A stretch of DNA of 6,964 bases from positions 1-6,964 of the forward strand of contig CAYXKM010000327.1 in NCBI GenBank assembly GCA_964465665.1. The letters run 5' to 3'. How positions within the stretch are numbered: the first letter of the stretch is position 1; each line of letters starts with the position of its first letter. This stretch comes from JAKEGN01 sp964465665 (GTDB taxonomy: Bacteria > Pseudomonadota > Gammaproteobacteria > Steroidobacterales > Woeseiaceae). Of this stretch, positions 1-5,216 are shown one piece after another. A model generated the notes under the pieces. It saw nothing but the letters and a program-made list of their open reading frames with translations, was not told where the DNA came from and ran no database searches. Position numbers and translations under genes: made by a program.

Positions 1-507
1 GGCAACCTGTTGCTGTTCAAGCTCATAAAGCGGGGATTCCACGCCGGTTTTCTCATATCCGCATCGGTCGACGGCGATGTTCCTGCAAGAATTGCGAAGT
101 CCTGGGGCGCCGAGGTCATACGAGGTTCGGCAAACACTACCGGCGCGCTGGCATTGCGTGACATGCACCAGCTCTTTCGCAAAGGAATATCCGTGGTGAC
201 CGTTGGGGATGGACCGACCGGACCGAAGTCGGTGCTGAAATCGGGCGTCGTGCTGATGGCGCGGATCGCAAACGTCTCATTGGTCCCCATGGCCTGTGCG
301 GCGGACAAGGCATGGTTTCTGAACCGCTGGGACGATTTCATGATCCCGAAGCCCTTTGCACGCGTCGTACTGGCCATCGGAGCTCCGGTCTCGATTCCGG
401 CGAATGCCCCGCTGGATGGGCTGGAAAGCCATCGCGGCGCGATGGAGAATGCCATGAACAGGCTGGGCGAAGAATGTTACAAAGCTCTGGAGACGACACC
501 GAGGTGA
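1..507 (+). CDS. DUF374 family lysophospholipid acyltransferase-like protein (5' end missing)
   Basis: This is the C-terminal 168 residues of a protein whose start lies before the window; the frame is open from base 1. The visible part matches the DUF374 group of the lysophospholipid acyltransferase superfamily: SVDGD (residues 22-26 of the fragment), RGSANTTGAL (41-50), VTVGDGPTGP (66-75), a GVV.MA segment, and WDDFMIPKPF (near 110-119) followed by the closing G.PVSIP strand. Related families transfer acyl groups to lipids at the inner membrane; the substrate of DUF374 members is not established. The N-terminal part, which would carry a membrane anchor and the upstream catalytic His region, is outside the window. 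The stop at 505-507 lies four bases before the next start, so the two genes are probably co-transcribed. Family assignment is firm; biochemical role is inferred. Confidence 0.85.
   Translation, partial: GNLLLFKLIKRGFHAGFLISASVDGDVPARIAKSWGAEVIRGSANTTGALALRDMHQLFRKGISVVTVGDGPTGPKSVLKSGVVLMARIANVSLVPMACAADKAWFLNRWDDFMIPKPFARVVLAIGAPVSIPANAPLDGLESHRGAMENAMNRLGEECYKALETTPR
501..504 (+). promoter_or_regulatory. Ribosome binding site GAGG deciding the GTG start at 512
   Basis: GAGG lies seven bases before the GTG at 512, inside the last codons of the acyltransferase gene. It supports 512 over the later in-frame GTG at 548, which has no purine-rich stretch upstream. Confidence 0.5.
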
Positions 508-511
508 TTGC

Positions 512-1282
512 GTGCGACGATTGACAGGCTGCGTTGTCAACTACCGTGTGTCCCGGCATTGCAAGCGGATTCACGCCGTCATTCTCTGTTGCGCATACGT
601 TGCGGCTGGAGCCGAGCCGGCATTGACGCCGTATACCGCCGAATACAAAGTCAAAATCAGTGTCCTGAGTGGCAAGCTGGCGACCGAGCTTCGCCGTACC
701 GAGTTCGGATACGCGGCTGTGTCAACGATCCGGCCAGCCGGCCTGGCGAACGTGTTCATGAACGGACTGATCGAGGAAAGCTCGTCGTTTTCGGTTACGG
801 CGGAAGGCGTGATACCGCAACGTTACAGTTCGGTGGATACGATTACGAAAGACCAGAAAGCCATGGATTTTCAGTTTGACTGGCAACAGAACGAGGTTGC
901 CGGAACCATAGGTGATCAACACTACGTCATACCGTTAAACGGGAGTGTACACGACCGTGTGTCCATTCAGTTCGAGCTGATGCTTCAGCTGCTGAAAGGT
1001 GCGTCGAAGGATCGCTATGTCATGTTGAACGAAGAGGAACTGCGTCCGATCATCGTATCGAATATCGGAACAAAGAAAGTCAAAGTTCCCTTCGGCACGT
1101 TCGATGCGATTGGCATCCAGCATCGCACGGAGGACTCATCCAGGCTGACGACCCTGTGGTGCGTCGAGAAACTGGGCTACTTGCCTGTGATCATCGAACA
1201 GCACAAGAACGGAAAGCTCCGGGTCCGGGCGGTGCTGGACGAATACGCGCCGCTGGTCGAGACGGAATCGAGCGGAGAATGA
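512..1282 (+). CDS. DUF3108 domain-containing exported protein
   Basis: A 256-residue protein from a GTG start. A basic N-terminus (RRL, then HCKRIH near 16-21) precedes a hydrophobic stretch, about residues 22-33, ending in AGA before EPA, which reads as a signal peptide with cleavage near residue 34. The rest follows the DUF3108 pattern: TPYTAEYKVKISVLSGKL at the mature N-terminus, a middle FMNGLIEESSSF, then FDWQQNEV, an S..FELMLQLLKG helix, VPFGTFDAIGIQHR, and the C-terminal TLWCVEKLGYLPVIIEQ. DUF3108 proteins are periplasmic or envelope-associated beta-rich proteins of undefined function. The gene starts four bases after the acyltransferase stop, consistent with an operon and an envelope role. 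It ends six bases before the convergent HAAS-domain gene, with no room for a terminator hairpin between them. The family call is strong; the function is unknown. Confidence 0.85.
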   Translation: MRRLTGCVVNYRVSRHCKRIHAVILCCAYVAAGAEPALTPYTAEYKVKISVLSGKLATELRRTEFGYAAVSTIRPAGLANVFMNGLIEESSSFSVTAEGVIPQRYSSVDTITKDQKAMDFQFDWQQNEVAGTIGDQHYVIPLNGSVHDRVSIQFELMLQLLKGASKDRYVMLNEEELRPIIVSNIGTKKVKVPFGTFDAIGIQHRTEDSSRLTTLWCVEKLGYLPVIIEQHKNGKLRVRAVLDEYAPLVETESSGE

Positions 1283-1288
1283 CGAAAA

Positions 1289-1714
1289 TCAGGAAAATGT
1301 GATCGAGAGCTGCATCAGAAGCATAAGTGCCGCAGTGATCAATGCGCTAAGAAGTAGCGCAGTCAGCCAGCGCAACACGCTTGACAGGTGAGCGACACCT
1401 GCGAATACCGGCACGACCGGCAACAGCAGTAGGCAGGTCAAAGGCAGTACGACCTGCGCCAGCCGTGGAAAGCGGTACATCCAGCTTCGGAGATCCTGTC
1501 GGCTCGAAAATGCAGCGATCAGTGTCCGTGGCTGACCCAGCCGAAGGCGGGCAAGTTCGGATGCCTTGTCGAGCGCCGCCCCGGCATTCAATGCCTCGGC
1601 CTCGATATCGTCAAAGTGGTCCTCAAGTTCGGCTACGCTGCGAGCTGCTACCCGCGCCGACACACCGTTGCGCAGCAGCTCATTACGCATCTGTTCGAAG
1701 TCAGGTCGCGACAT
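1289..1714 (-). CDS. Small HAAS/permease-prefix-like membrane protein, PadR partner
   Basis: A 141-residue protein from ATG. Residues 1-69 form a helical, charged domain with the pattern SVAELEDHFDDIEAEALNAG (26-45) and then LARLRLGQPRTLIAAF (54-69). This resembles the HAAS / permease-prefix helical domains often encoded next to PadR regulators. Two hydrophobic segments follow, about 87-108 and 112-136, giving a hairpin in the inner membrane with the N-terminal domain probably cytoplasmic. The ATG lies inside the end of the upstream PadR gene, a 14-bp overlap, and has no clear Shine-Dalgarno sequence. Translation is therefore probably coupled to PadR. In related pairs the HAAS protein is thought to act with the PadR regulator in sensing membrane state; that role is inferred here from context. 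The exact Pfam family could not be checked. Confidence 0.75.
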   Translation of the reverse strand: MSRPDFEQMRNELLRNGVSARVAARSVAELEDHFDDIEAEALNAGAALDKASELARLRLGQPRTLIAAFSSRQDLRSWMYRFPRLAQVVLPLTCLLLLPVVPVFAGVAHLSSVLRWLTALLLSALITAALMLLMQLSITFS

Positions 1715-2045
1715 GGGTCAAAGGATCGAGCGCCGAGTTAATACCGGATTGTATTCTTTGCCATTCTCCCTGCAAGCGATCGAGGCGTTTTTTGCCAGCC
1801 GCCGTCAATCGGTAATAAACGCGGGTGCGGCCATCGACCGTCTTCCGCGTGGCCTTGAGCGCTCCGCCCCGTTCGAGGCCGTGCAATACCGGGTAGATGA
1901 CGCCCTCCCCCAGGCTGATGCTGTCGCGGGTTATCAGCCGTATCGACTTGACGAGTTCGTATCCGTACATGTCGCGCTGCGCCAGGAGCCGCAAAAGCAA
2001 CAGCTCAGGTACGCCGCTCATGAAAGGAGGGTTGGTCTGCCCCAC
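1701..2045 (-). CDS. PadR family transcriptional regulator
   Basis: A 114-residue winged-helix repressor-type protein. Counting from the GTG at 2045, the PadR hallmarks are ELLLLRLLAQRDMYGYELVK (14-33), GEGVIYPVLHGLERGGAL (46-63, recognition helix region), and the wing GRTRVYYRLTAAGKKRL (72-88). A short C-terminal helix LQGEWQRIQSGINSAL follows, so it is a short PadR-s1 type. I chose GTG 2045 because AAGGA lies seven bases upstream of it. The frame also extends to a TTG at 2069, and an internal ATG at 2021 has no ribosome binding site. It overlaps the HAAS gene by 14 bp and is transcribed away from the tonB gene. It is probably autoregulated through the repeat array in front of it. Effector and regulon cannot be read from the sequence. 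Confidence 0.9.
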   Translation of the reverse strand: MGQTNPPFMSGVPELLLLRLLAQRDMYGYELVKSIRLITRDSISLGEGVIYPVLHGLERGGALKATRKTVDGRTRVYYRLTAAGKKRLDRLQGEWQRIQSGINSALDPLTHVAT

Positions 2046-2052
2046 TGCGCGA

Positions 2053-2057
2053 TCCTT
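2053..2057 (-). promoter_or_regulatory. Ribosome binding site AAGGA of the padR-like gene
   Basis: On the minus strand AAGGA is followed by seven bases and then GTG (2045-2043). The alternative TTG start at 2069 has only a GAGG twelve bases upstream, so this site favours the shorter PadR protein. Confidence 0.5.
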
Positions 2058-2077
2058 ACTGTCATTCAAATTGCCAC

Positions 2078-2157
2078 TATACCTCGAAACGCAAGGTATA
2101 TCAATCTATACATTTCAGTTCAAGGTATGTAACCTATACCTCGTAGCTAAAGGTATA
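2078..2157. promoter_or_regulatory. Triple inverted-repeat operator array, probable PadR binding region
   Basis: Three 23-bp elements share the form TATAC(C/A)-N11-GGTAT(A/G): 2078-2100, 2107-2129 and 2135-2157. The outer two are closest, both TATACCTCG-N6-AAGGTATA (19 of 23 positions equal by hand count); the middle one has TATACA and GGTATG as half-sites. Start-to-start distances are 29 and 28 bp, with 5-6 bp between elements, so the half-sites form an evenly phased ladder. The array lies between the divergent padR and tonB genes and covers the best padR promoter. PadR proteins bind as dimers to inverted repeats and commonly repress their own gene, so this is the expected place for their operator. 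That PadR binds here is inference; the repeat itself is seen directly. Confidence 0.7.
2095..2123 (-). promoter_or_regulatory. Probable sigma-70 promoter of the padR-HAAS operon
   Basis: Minus strand: -35 TTGAAC (2123-2118), a 17-base spacer, and -10 TATACC (2100-2095). A TG one base before the -10 gives an extended -10. The -10 is the right half-site of the first array element and the -35 touches the middle element, so an array-bound repressor would block polymerase. Transcription would start near 2088, giving a leader of about 43 bases to the GTG. Confidence 0.55.
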
Positions 2158-2159
2158 AC
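2154..2159 (+). promoter_or_regulatory. Possible -10 (TATAAC) of the tonB-like gene
   Basis: TATAAC matches the -10 consensus at five of six positions and lies 24 bases before the ATG. It overlaps the right half-site of the third array element, as the padR -10 overlaps that of the first. No good -35 is present at 16-18 bases upstream, so this promoter would be weak, need an activator, or lie elsewhere in the array. Confidence 0.3.
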
Positions 2160-2171
2160 GGCGGGCTTTGT

Positions 2172-2176
2172 GAGGA
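2172..2176 (+). promoter_or_regulatory. Ribosome binding site GAGGA of the tonB-like gene
   Basis: GAGGA ends seven bases before the ATG at 2184 and fixes that start. Confidence 0.55.
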
Positions 2177-2183
2177 TGCCCCA

Positions 2184-2780
2184 ATGAGTGTAGTCAGATA
2201 CCTGTCCGCGATGTGTGTCGGCCTTCTGGTTACCACGAGCCTTTTGTACGTGATGCAGCTACTAGTCGCCGCCGGCCCCTACGATGTCAGGGCTGCAGAA
2301 GTACGACATACCATCGGATGGAAAAGGTTGCCTCCGAAGGACGACGTCGACGAAATAGAAAAGCGTCCGCAGAGGCCTCCGCCGCCAGTCACCCTGCCGC
2401 CGGATCCGAGGCCGGGGTTATCGGGGACTGGACCCATAGCCTTGCCTGCGTACCTGCCACCGGCCGAACCCCCGGGCATCCGCCCTGCACTGATGCCAGG
2501 CCTGCTCGACGGGCCGCTCGTTCCGGTTGTCATCATCTCGCCCGAATATCCGGGTCGCGCGGTGACCAAAGGGCTGGAAGGACACGTCACAGTACGCTTT
2601 GACGTCACCGCGAGCGGTGCGGTTTCCAATGTCGTCGTACTCGAATCCAGTCACGCCGTATTTGAGGCAGCCGCGGTGCAGGCGGCATACCGGTTCCGTT
2701 ACAAGCCCAGAGTCGTCGACGGTGTCCCTCAGGAGACACGCAATCTTCACAACCGCTTTGTATTCAGAATGTACGAGTGA
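2184..2780 (+). CDS. TonB family energy transducer, orphan
   Basis: A 198-residue protein with the three-part TonB layout. Residues 5-29 are an N-terminal membrane anchor (RY....CVGLLVTTSLLYVMQLLV), the style of short gammaproteobacterial TonB2-like proteins. Residues 49-105 are a proline-rich periplasmic linker including RPPPPVTLPPDPRP. Residues 113-198 are the TonB C-terminal domain: ISPEYPGRAVTKGLEGHVTVRF, DVTASGAVSNVVVLESS, then F..AAVQAAYRFRYKPRVVDGVP. TonB passes energy from the inner-membrane ExbB-ExbD motor to outer-membrane receptors, or in some variants supports other envelope tasks. No exbB, exbD or receptor gene is in the window, so its partners must be encoded elsewhere. It is divergent from padR, and its start lies 26 bases beyond the last operator element, so control by PadR is plausible but unproven. 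Confidence 0.88.
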   Translation: MSVVRYLSAMCVGLLVTTSLLYVMQLLVAAGPYDVRAAEVRHTIGWKRLPPKDDVDEIEKRPQRPPPPVTLPPDPRPGLSGTGPIALPAYLPPAEPPGIRPALMPGLLDGPLVPVVIISPEYPGRAVTKGLEGHVTVRFDVTASGAVSNVVVLESSHAVFEAAAVQAAYRFRYKPRVVDGVPQETRNLHNRFVFRMYE

Positions 2781-2796
2781 TCCCTGCTCCTCAACC

Positions 2797-2858
2797 GAGG
2801 GGGGGGAACTCCGCCGGACCTATTTTCCCGCCGGGTCCCTCAAGGGTTCTCCCCCCTC
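2797..2858. repeat. Long inverted repeat at the convergent tonB/lipoprotein junction
   Basis: A left arm at 2797-2809 (GAGGGGGGGGAAC) can pair with a right arm at 2846-2858 (GTTCTCCCCCCTC), 13 pairs including one G-U in the plus-strand RNA. An inner stem, GGACC 2816-2820 with GGTCC 2834-2838, can stack within the loop. The structure covers the end of the lipoprotein gene and its stop codon. Neither strand has a T-tract after the stem, so it is not a standard intrinsic terminator. It could still slow polymerase or protect 3' ends of the two convergent mRNAs. Confidence 0.5.
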
Positions 2859-3476
2859 CTTCAATGCCAGATCGCTATCCCGGTCAAAAGTTTGTTGCAG
2901 GTTCACTGCGCTTTTGTCCGGTTTACGTAAACTGATATTCCGGTGCAGCGTCTGCCGGTCGGCTGACAGATACAGCTCCTCGGTCAGTTTCATGCCGTTG
3001 CGATCCAGCGTTTCGACCACGTACCGCTCCCCTACCCAGCCGGAAACGCGTTGCGCGACAATTTCTCCGACGTTTATCGTGCGATTCTCACCAAAACGGA
3101 ATTCACGAACCACAGACCGGTCGTAGCTGATGAAAATGCCATGACTGGTCTGGGTAACCTTGAGGTGTTGTCCAGATTCCAGGAAAACGTGCACCAGCCC
3201 GCCGGTGGCCCTTCTTGGCGGGGGCCGGGCTTGCGTCGGCTGATTGCGCGCGCCTTCCGGCGGCAGTGGAACAATGTCCGCGCTTTCTCCTGCAGCGCGT
3301 CTGATTGCTGTATTGATCTGGTCACGATCGGCCGGGGAATCGGTACGCAGCCGCCAGTACCCCGAAATATCGGCCCCTGCCGGAACAACCGCACTTTTTA
3401 TCTCGAGGACTTCCCGGGTCGCACACGCTGCGAGCCAGCAGACAGCCAGCAGGAACAATAGGCGGTTCAGTCGCAT
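2820..3476 (-). CDS. Lipoprotein of unknown function
   Basis: A 218-residue protein from ATG. The N-terminus MRLNRLLFLLAVCWLAAC has a basic start, a hydrophobic core and a lipobox LAAC with Cys18 as the lipidated residue. Residues after the Cys are A and T, so outer-membrane sorting is likely. The mature part begins with a short conserved-looking ISGYWRLRTDS (37-47), then a low-complexity Pro/Arg linker (about 74-90). A beta-rich C-terminal region (92-200) follows, with LVHVFLESGQHLKVTQ, IFISYDRSVVREF, GWVGERYVVETLDRNG and LYLSADRQTLHRNISLR. The latter pattern (a strong reply-to-detergent-like beta layout with 'LS.D..TLH') recalls small uncharacterised periplasmic beta-barrel or lipocalin-like domains, but I do not recognise a named family. 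No good ribosome binding site is visible before the ATG. It is a single gene, convergent with tonB. Confidence 0.75.
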   Translation of the reverse strand: MRLNRLLFLLAVCWLAACATREVLEIKSAVVPAGADISGYWRLRTDSPADRDQINTAIRRAAGESADIVPLPPEGARNQPTQARPPPRRATGGLVHVFLESGQHLKVTQTSHGIFISYDRSVVREFRFGENRTINVGEIVAQRVSGWVGERYVVETLDRNGMKLTEELYLSADRQTLHRNISLRKPDKSAVNLQQTFDRDSDLALKEGGEPLRDPAGK

Positions 3477-3666
3477 GCCGTCGCTGTCAATGTGGCAACC
3501 ATTTGCCCGTTCGTGTGTCGTTGTAATGTCATGGCTTGACGAGATAACTGCCGTATACCGGAAGCACGGGTCGATAGTACCTGTTTTTGTCGCGCATGCC
3601 AGAAACCGGGCAACAGCCCCGCGGTTGTCATCCTTTTTCGAAGTGCCGCGTTAGAGCATTTGACGG

Positions 3667-3672
3667 TACAAT
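3667..3672 (+). promoter_or_regulatory. Possible -10 (TACAAT) of the repeat-protein gene
   Basis: TACAAT matches the -10 consensus at five of six positions and lies about 36 bases before the GTG start. No recognisable -35 occurs at the right distance; TTGACG at 3660-3665 is only one base upstream of it and cannot serve. The assignment is weak. Confidence 0.25.
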
Positions 3673-3696
3673 ATTGAAAGCAGAGTTTCGACCTTG

Positions 3697-3702
3697 AGGA
3701 GG
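3697..3702 (+). promoter_or_regulatory. Strong ribosome binding site AGGAGG, decides GTG 3709
   Basis: AGGAGG ends directly at the ATG (3703), which leaves no spacing, but sits six bases before the GTG at 3709. The GTG is therefore the likely start, and the upstream TTG 3694 and ATG 3703 codons are not. Confidence 0.6.
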
Positions 3703-3708
3703 ATGAAC

Positions 3709-4191
3709 GTGAGTTCCAGCATTGTTTATTCAGTTGCCCGCAATCTCACTGTTTCATTGCTTTTCGCATTTTCGGCATCCGTGGTCAACGCAGACACTCC
3801 GGATCCGGCAGAGATGTCCGCCGAAGAGCGACGCGCCGCGTACGAATCGATGAGCGAGGAAGAGCGAGCGGAATTCCGGCAGAAGATGCTTGCACATTAC
3901 GAAAGTATGTCACCGGAAGAACAGGCCGCCGCAAAACAAAAAGCTCGTGAACGATTCGAAAACATGACGCCGGAGGATCGGGCGGTGGCGAAGCAGAAAG
4001 CCCGGGAAAAGCTCGAGAACATGACCCCGGAAGAACGCGAAGCAGCGAAAGCACGCGCCCGAGCGCGGTACGAGAGCATGACCCCGGAAGAAAAACAGGC
4101 GTTCAAGGACAAAATGAAGCAGCAGCGGCAATCGAAGTCCAAAGAGGAACGTGAACCAGCGCGCGAGGGATCGGAACAGCAGGACCAGTAG
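3709..4191 (+). CDS. Exported charged repeat protein (five 19-residue repeats)
   Basis: A 160-residue protein from GTG. Residues 1-28 are a signal peptide (hydrophobic LTVSLLFAFSASVV, cleavage after VNA), so the mature protein is periplasmic or secreted. Five tandem 19-residue repeats fill residues 45-139, each of the form (Y/F/L)E(S/N)M(S/T)(P/E)E(E/D)xxAxxKxKxxxx. A shortened unit (MSAEERRAA) precedes them, with its Met 12 rather than 19 residues before the next. The C-terminus (140-160) is a low-complexity K/R/E/Q tail. The repeats predict amphipathic helices broken at M(S/T)PEE, resembling DUF3106-like proteins and the LTPEQ-type helices of CpxP/Spy-like periplasmic proteins. I cannot assign it to either. 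There are no Cys or His clusters for metal binding; the single mature His is at residue 63. It is convergent with the antiporter gene. Function is unknown. Confidence 0.8.
   Translation: MSSSIVYSVARNLTVSLLFAFSASVVNADTPDPAEMSAEERRAAYESMSEEERAEFRQKMLAHYESMSPEEQAAAKQKARERFENMTPEDRAVAKQKAREKLENMTPEEREAAKARARARYESMTPEEKQAFKDKMKQQRQSKSKEEREPAREGSEQQDQ
3841..4125 (+). repeat. Five in-frame 57-bp repeats coding for 19-residue units
   Basis: Units run 3841-3897, 3898-3954, 3955-4011, 4012-4068 and 4069-4125. Similarity is clear in protein (ENMTPE or ESMSPE cores) but the DNA copies differ at many third codon positions, so the duplication is old and the pattern is kept at protein level. Confidence 0.85.
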
Positions 4192-4222
4192 TGCCGGTTG
4201 CGCGAAAGATCTGTGCCGCGGA

Positions 4223-5176
4223 CTAAACGTCCTGCAAATGCGTTGACAGCACCGCAAGGTATGCGCAGTAGCACAGGAGAAATACCGCACCTTCGCCGCG
4301 ACTGATGCGACGGCCGGTGATCGATGCGGCAATGAATACCAGCGTCACGGCGCACATGAAGTAGCCGTCAAATCCGCGTATCTGCTCCGGGACCGGGATG
4401 GGCTCGACAACCGCGGTTGCGCCCAGAATTCCCAACACGTTGAAAATGTTCGAGCCGATGATATTGCCGATGGCAATGTCAGCCTGGCGCCTGACTGCGG
4501 CAACCAGTGAGGTGACGAGCTCCGGCATCGATGTGCCGGCGGCAACGACGGTCAGTCCAACGATGCTTTCATTGACGCCCAGTGCATGGGCGATCGAAAT
4601 GGCGCTGTTGACGAGCCACGACGCGCCGACCAGCACCAGCATTAGGCCGATCAGTGCGGTAAGTAACGGCAATACATGGCGTTTGACAGCAGAGTCCGGT
4701 AGGGGCTGTTCGGAAATCGAATTCTCTTCCGGCGGATGCGGTGTGTAGCGGATCGCCATGCCGATGTACACCAGCAGCCCGGTCAGGAATGCCACACCAA
4801 TCCACCAGGTCAACTGGCCGTAACGCAATACGAGCACACAGATAACGGCCACCATAAGCATCACGCTGCCATCCCTACGCATGGTGTCGGGGGCACAGGC
4901 GATCGGTGATATCAGCGCCACAAGGCCGATGATCAACAGTATGTTGGTGATATTCGAACCTACGACATTGCCGACGGCGATGCCGGGCGAACCGGCCATG
5001 GCGGCATCGATGCTGGTCGCCAGTTCCGGCACGGATGTGCCGAAAGCAACCAGCGTGAGTCCGATCAGCAGCGGCGGAAAACCAATGGCTCTGGCGAATC
5101 TGACAGACCCGCTGACCAGTGATTCGCCACCGGCAAACAGCAGCAACAGGCCTGCGAGTAGTTGCAAGTATTCCAA
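4223..5176 (-). CDS. Calcium/sodium antiporter, CaCA superfamily (YrbG-like)
   Basis: A 317-residue inner-membrane cation exchanger with about ten membrane segments in two inverted halves. The first alpha-repeat has GTSVPELATS (46-55) and VGNVVGSNITN (68-78); the second has GTSMPELVTS (214-223) and IGNIIGSNIFN (236-246). These hold the acidic and polar residues that bind Na+ and Ca2+ in this superfamily. A hydrophilic loop (near 145-165) links the halves. Transport of Ca2+ against Na+ is the family expectation; the ion was not tested. The reading frame is open up to a GTG at 5278, inside the pirin gene, but family members start just before the first membrane segment. I therefore place the start at TTG 5176, with TTG 5167 as the alternative; none has a good ribosome binding site. 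It lies 40 bp after pirin on the same strand, likely in one operon. Confidence 0.88.
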   Translation of the reverse strand: MEYLQLLAGLLLLFAGGESLVSGSVRFARAIGFPPLLIGLTLVAFGTSVPELATSIDAAMAGSPGIAVGNVVGSNITNILLIIGLVALISPIACAPDTMRRDGSVMLMVAVICVLVLRYGQLTWWIGVAFLTGLLVYIGMAIRYTPHPPEENSISEQPLPDSAVKRHVLPLLTALIGLMLVLVGASWLVNSAISIAHALGVNESIVGLTVVAAGTSMPELVTSLVAAVRRQADIAIGNIIGSNIFNVLGILGATAVVEPIPVPEQIRGFDGYFMCAVTLVFIAASITGRRISRGEGAVFLLCYCAYLAVLSTHLQDV

Positions 5177-5216
5177 TTCAATTCGCCGGTTGCCGGTCTG
5201 TACGAAAAGCTGCCGT

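Larger units (their letters stand above)
3477..3708. other. Divergent intergenic region without a gene
   Basis: These 232 bases separate the lipoprotein and repeat-protein genes and must hold both promoters. I see no convincing coding frame or RNA gene. The only recognisable signals are the possible -10 and the ribosome binding site on the plus strand listed separately. No clear minus-strand promoter was found. Confidence 0.5.

Noticed and set aside
2023..2030. AAAGGAGG on the plus strand as a ribosome binding site
   Set aside because: It lies inside padR on the opposite strand and no credible gene follows it.
1566..2132. Plus-strand open frame across padR and the HAAS gene
   Set aside because: It is antisense to two well-supported genes and its translation has no family features.
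2078..2157. CRISPR-like array of three 28-29 bp units
   Set aside because: The units are contiguous with only 5-6 bp between elements, there are no spacer-length unique sequences, and no cas genes are near. The inverted half-sites fit an operator.
3536..3559. TTGACG with TATACC as a plus-strand promoter, or as a further PadR half-site
   Set aside because: The spacing between the hexamers is only 12 bases, and there is no matching GGTATA eleven bases away.
3611..3638. Hairpin (CAAC...GTTG) followed by a T5 run as a terminator
   Set aside because: The T-run begins six bases after a mismatched stem, and no plus-strand gene lies upstream to be terminated.
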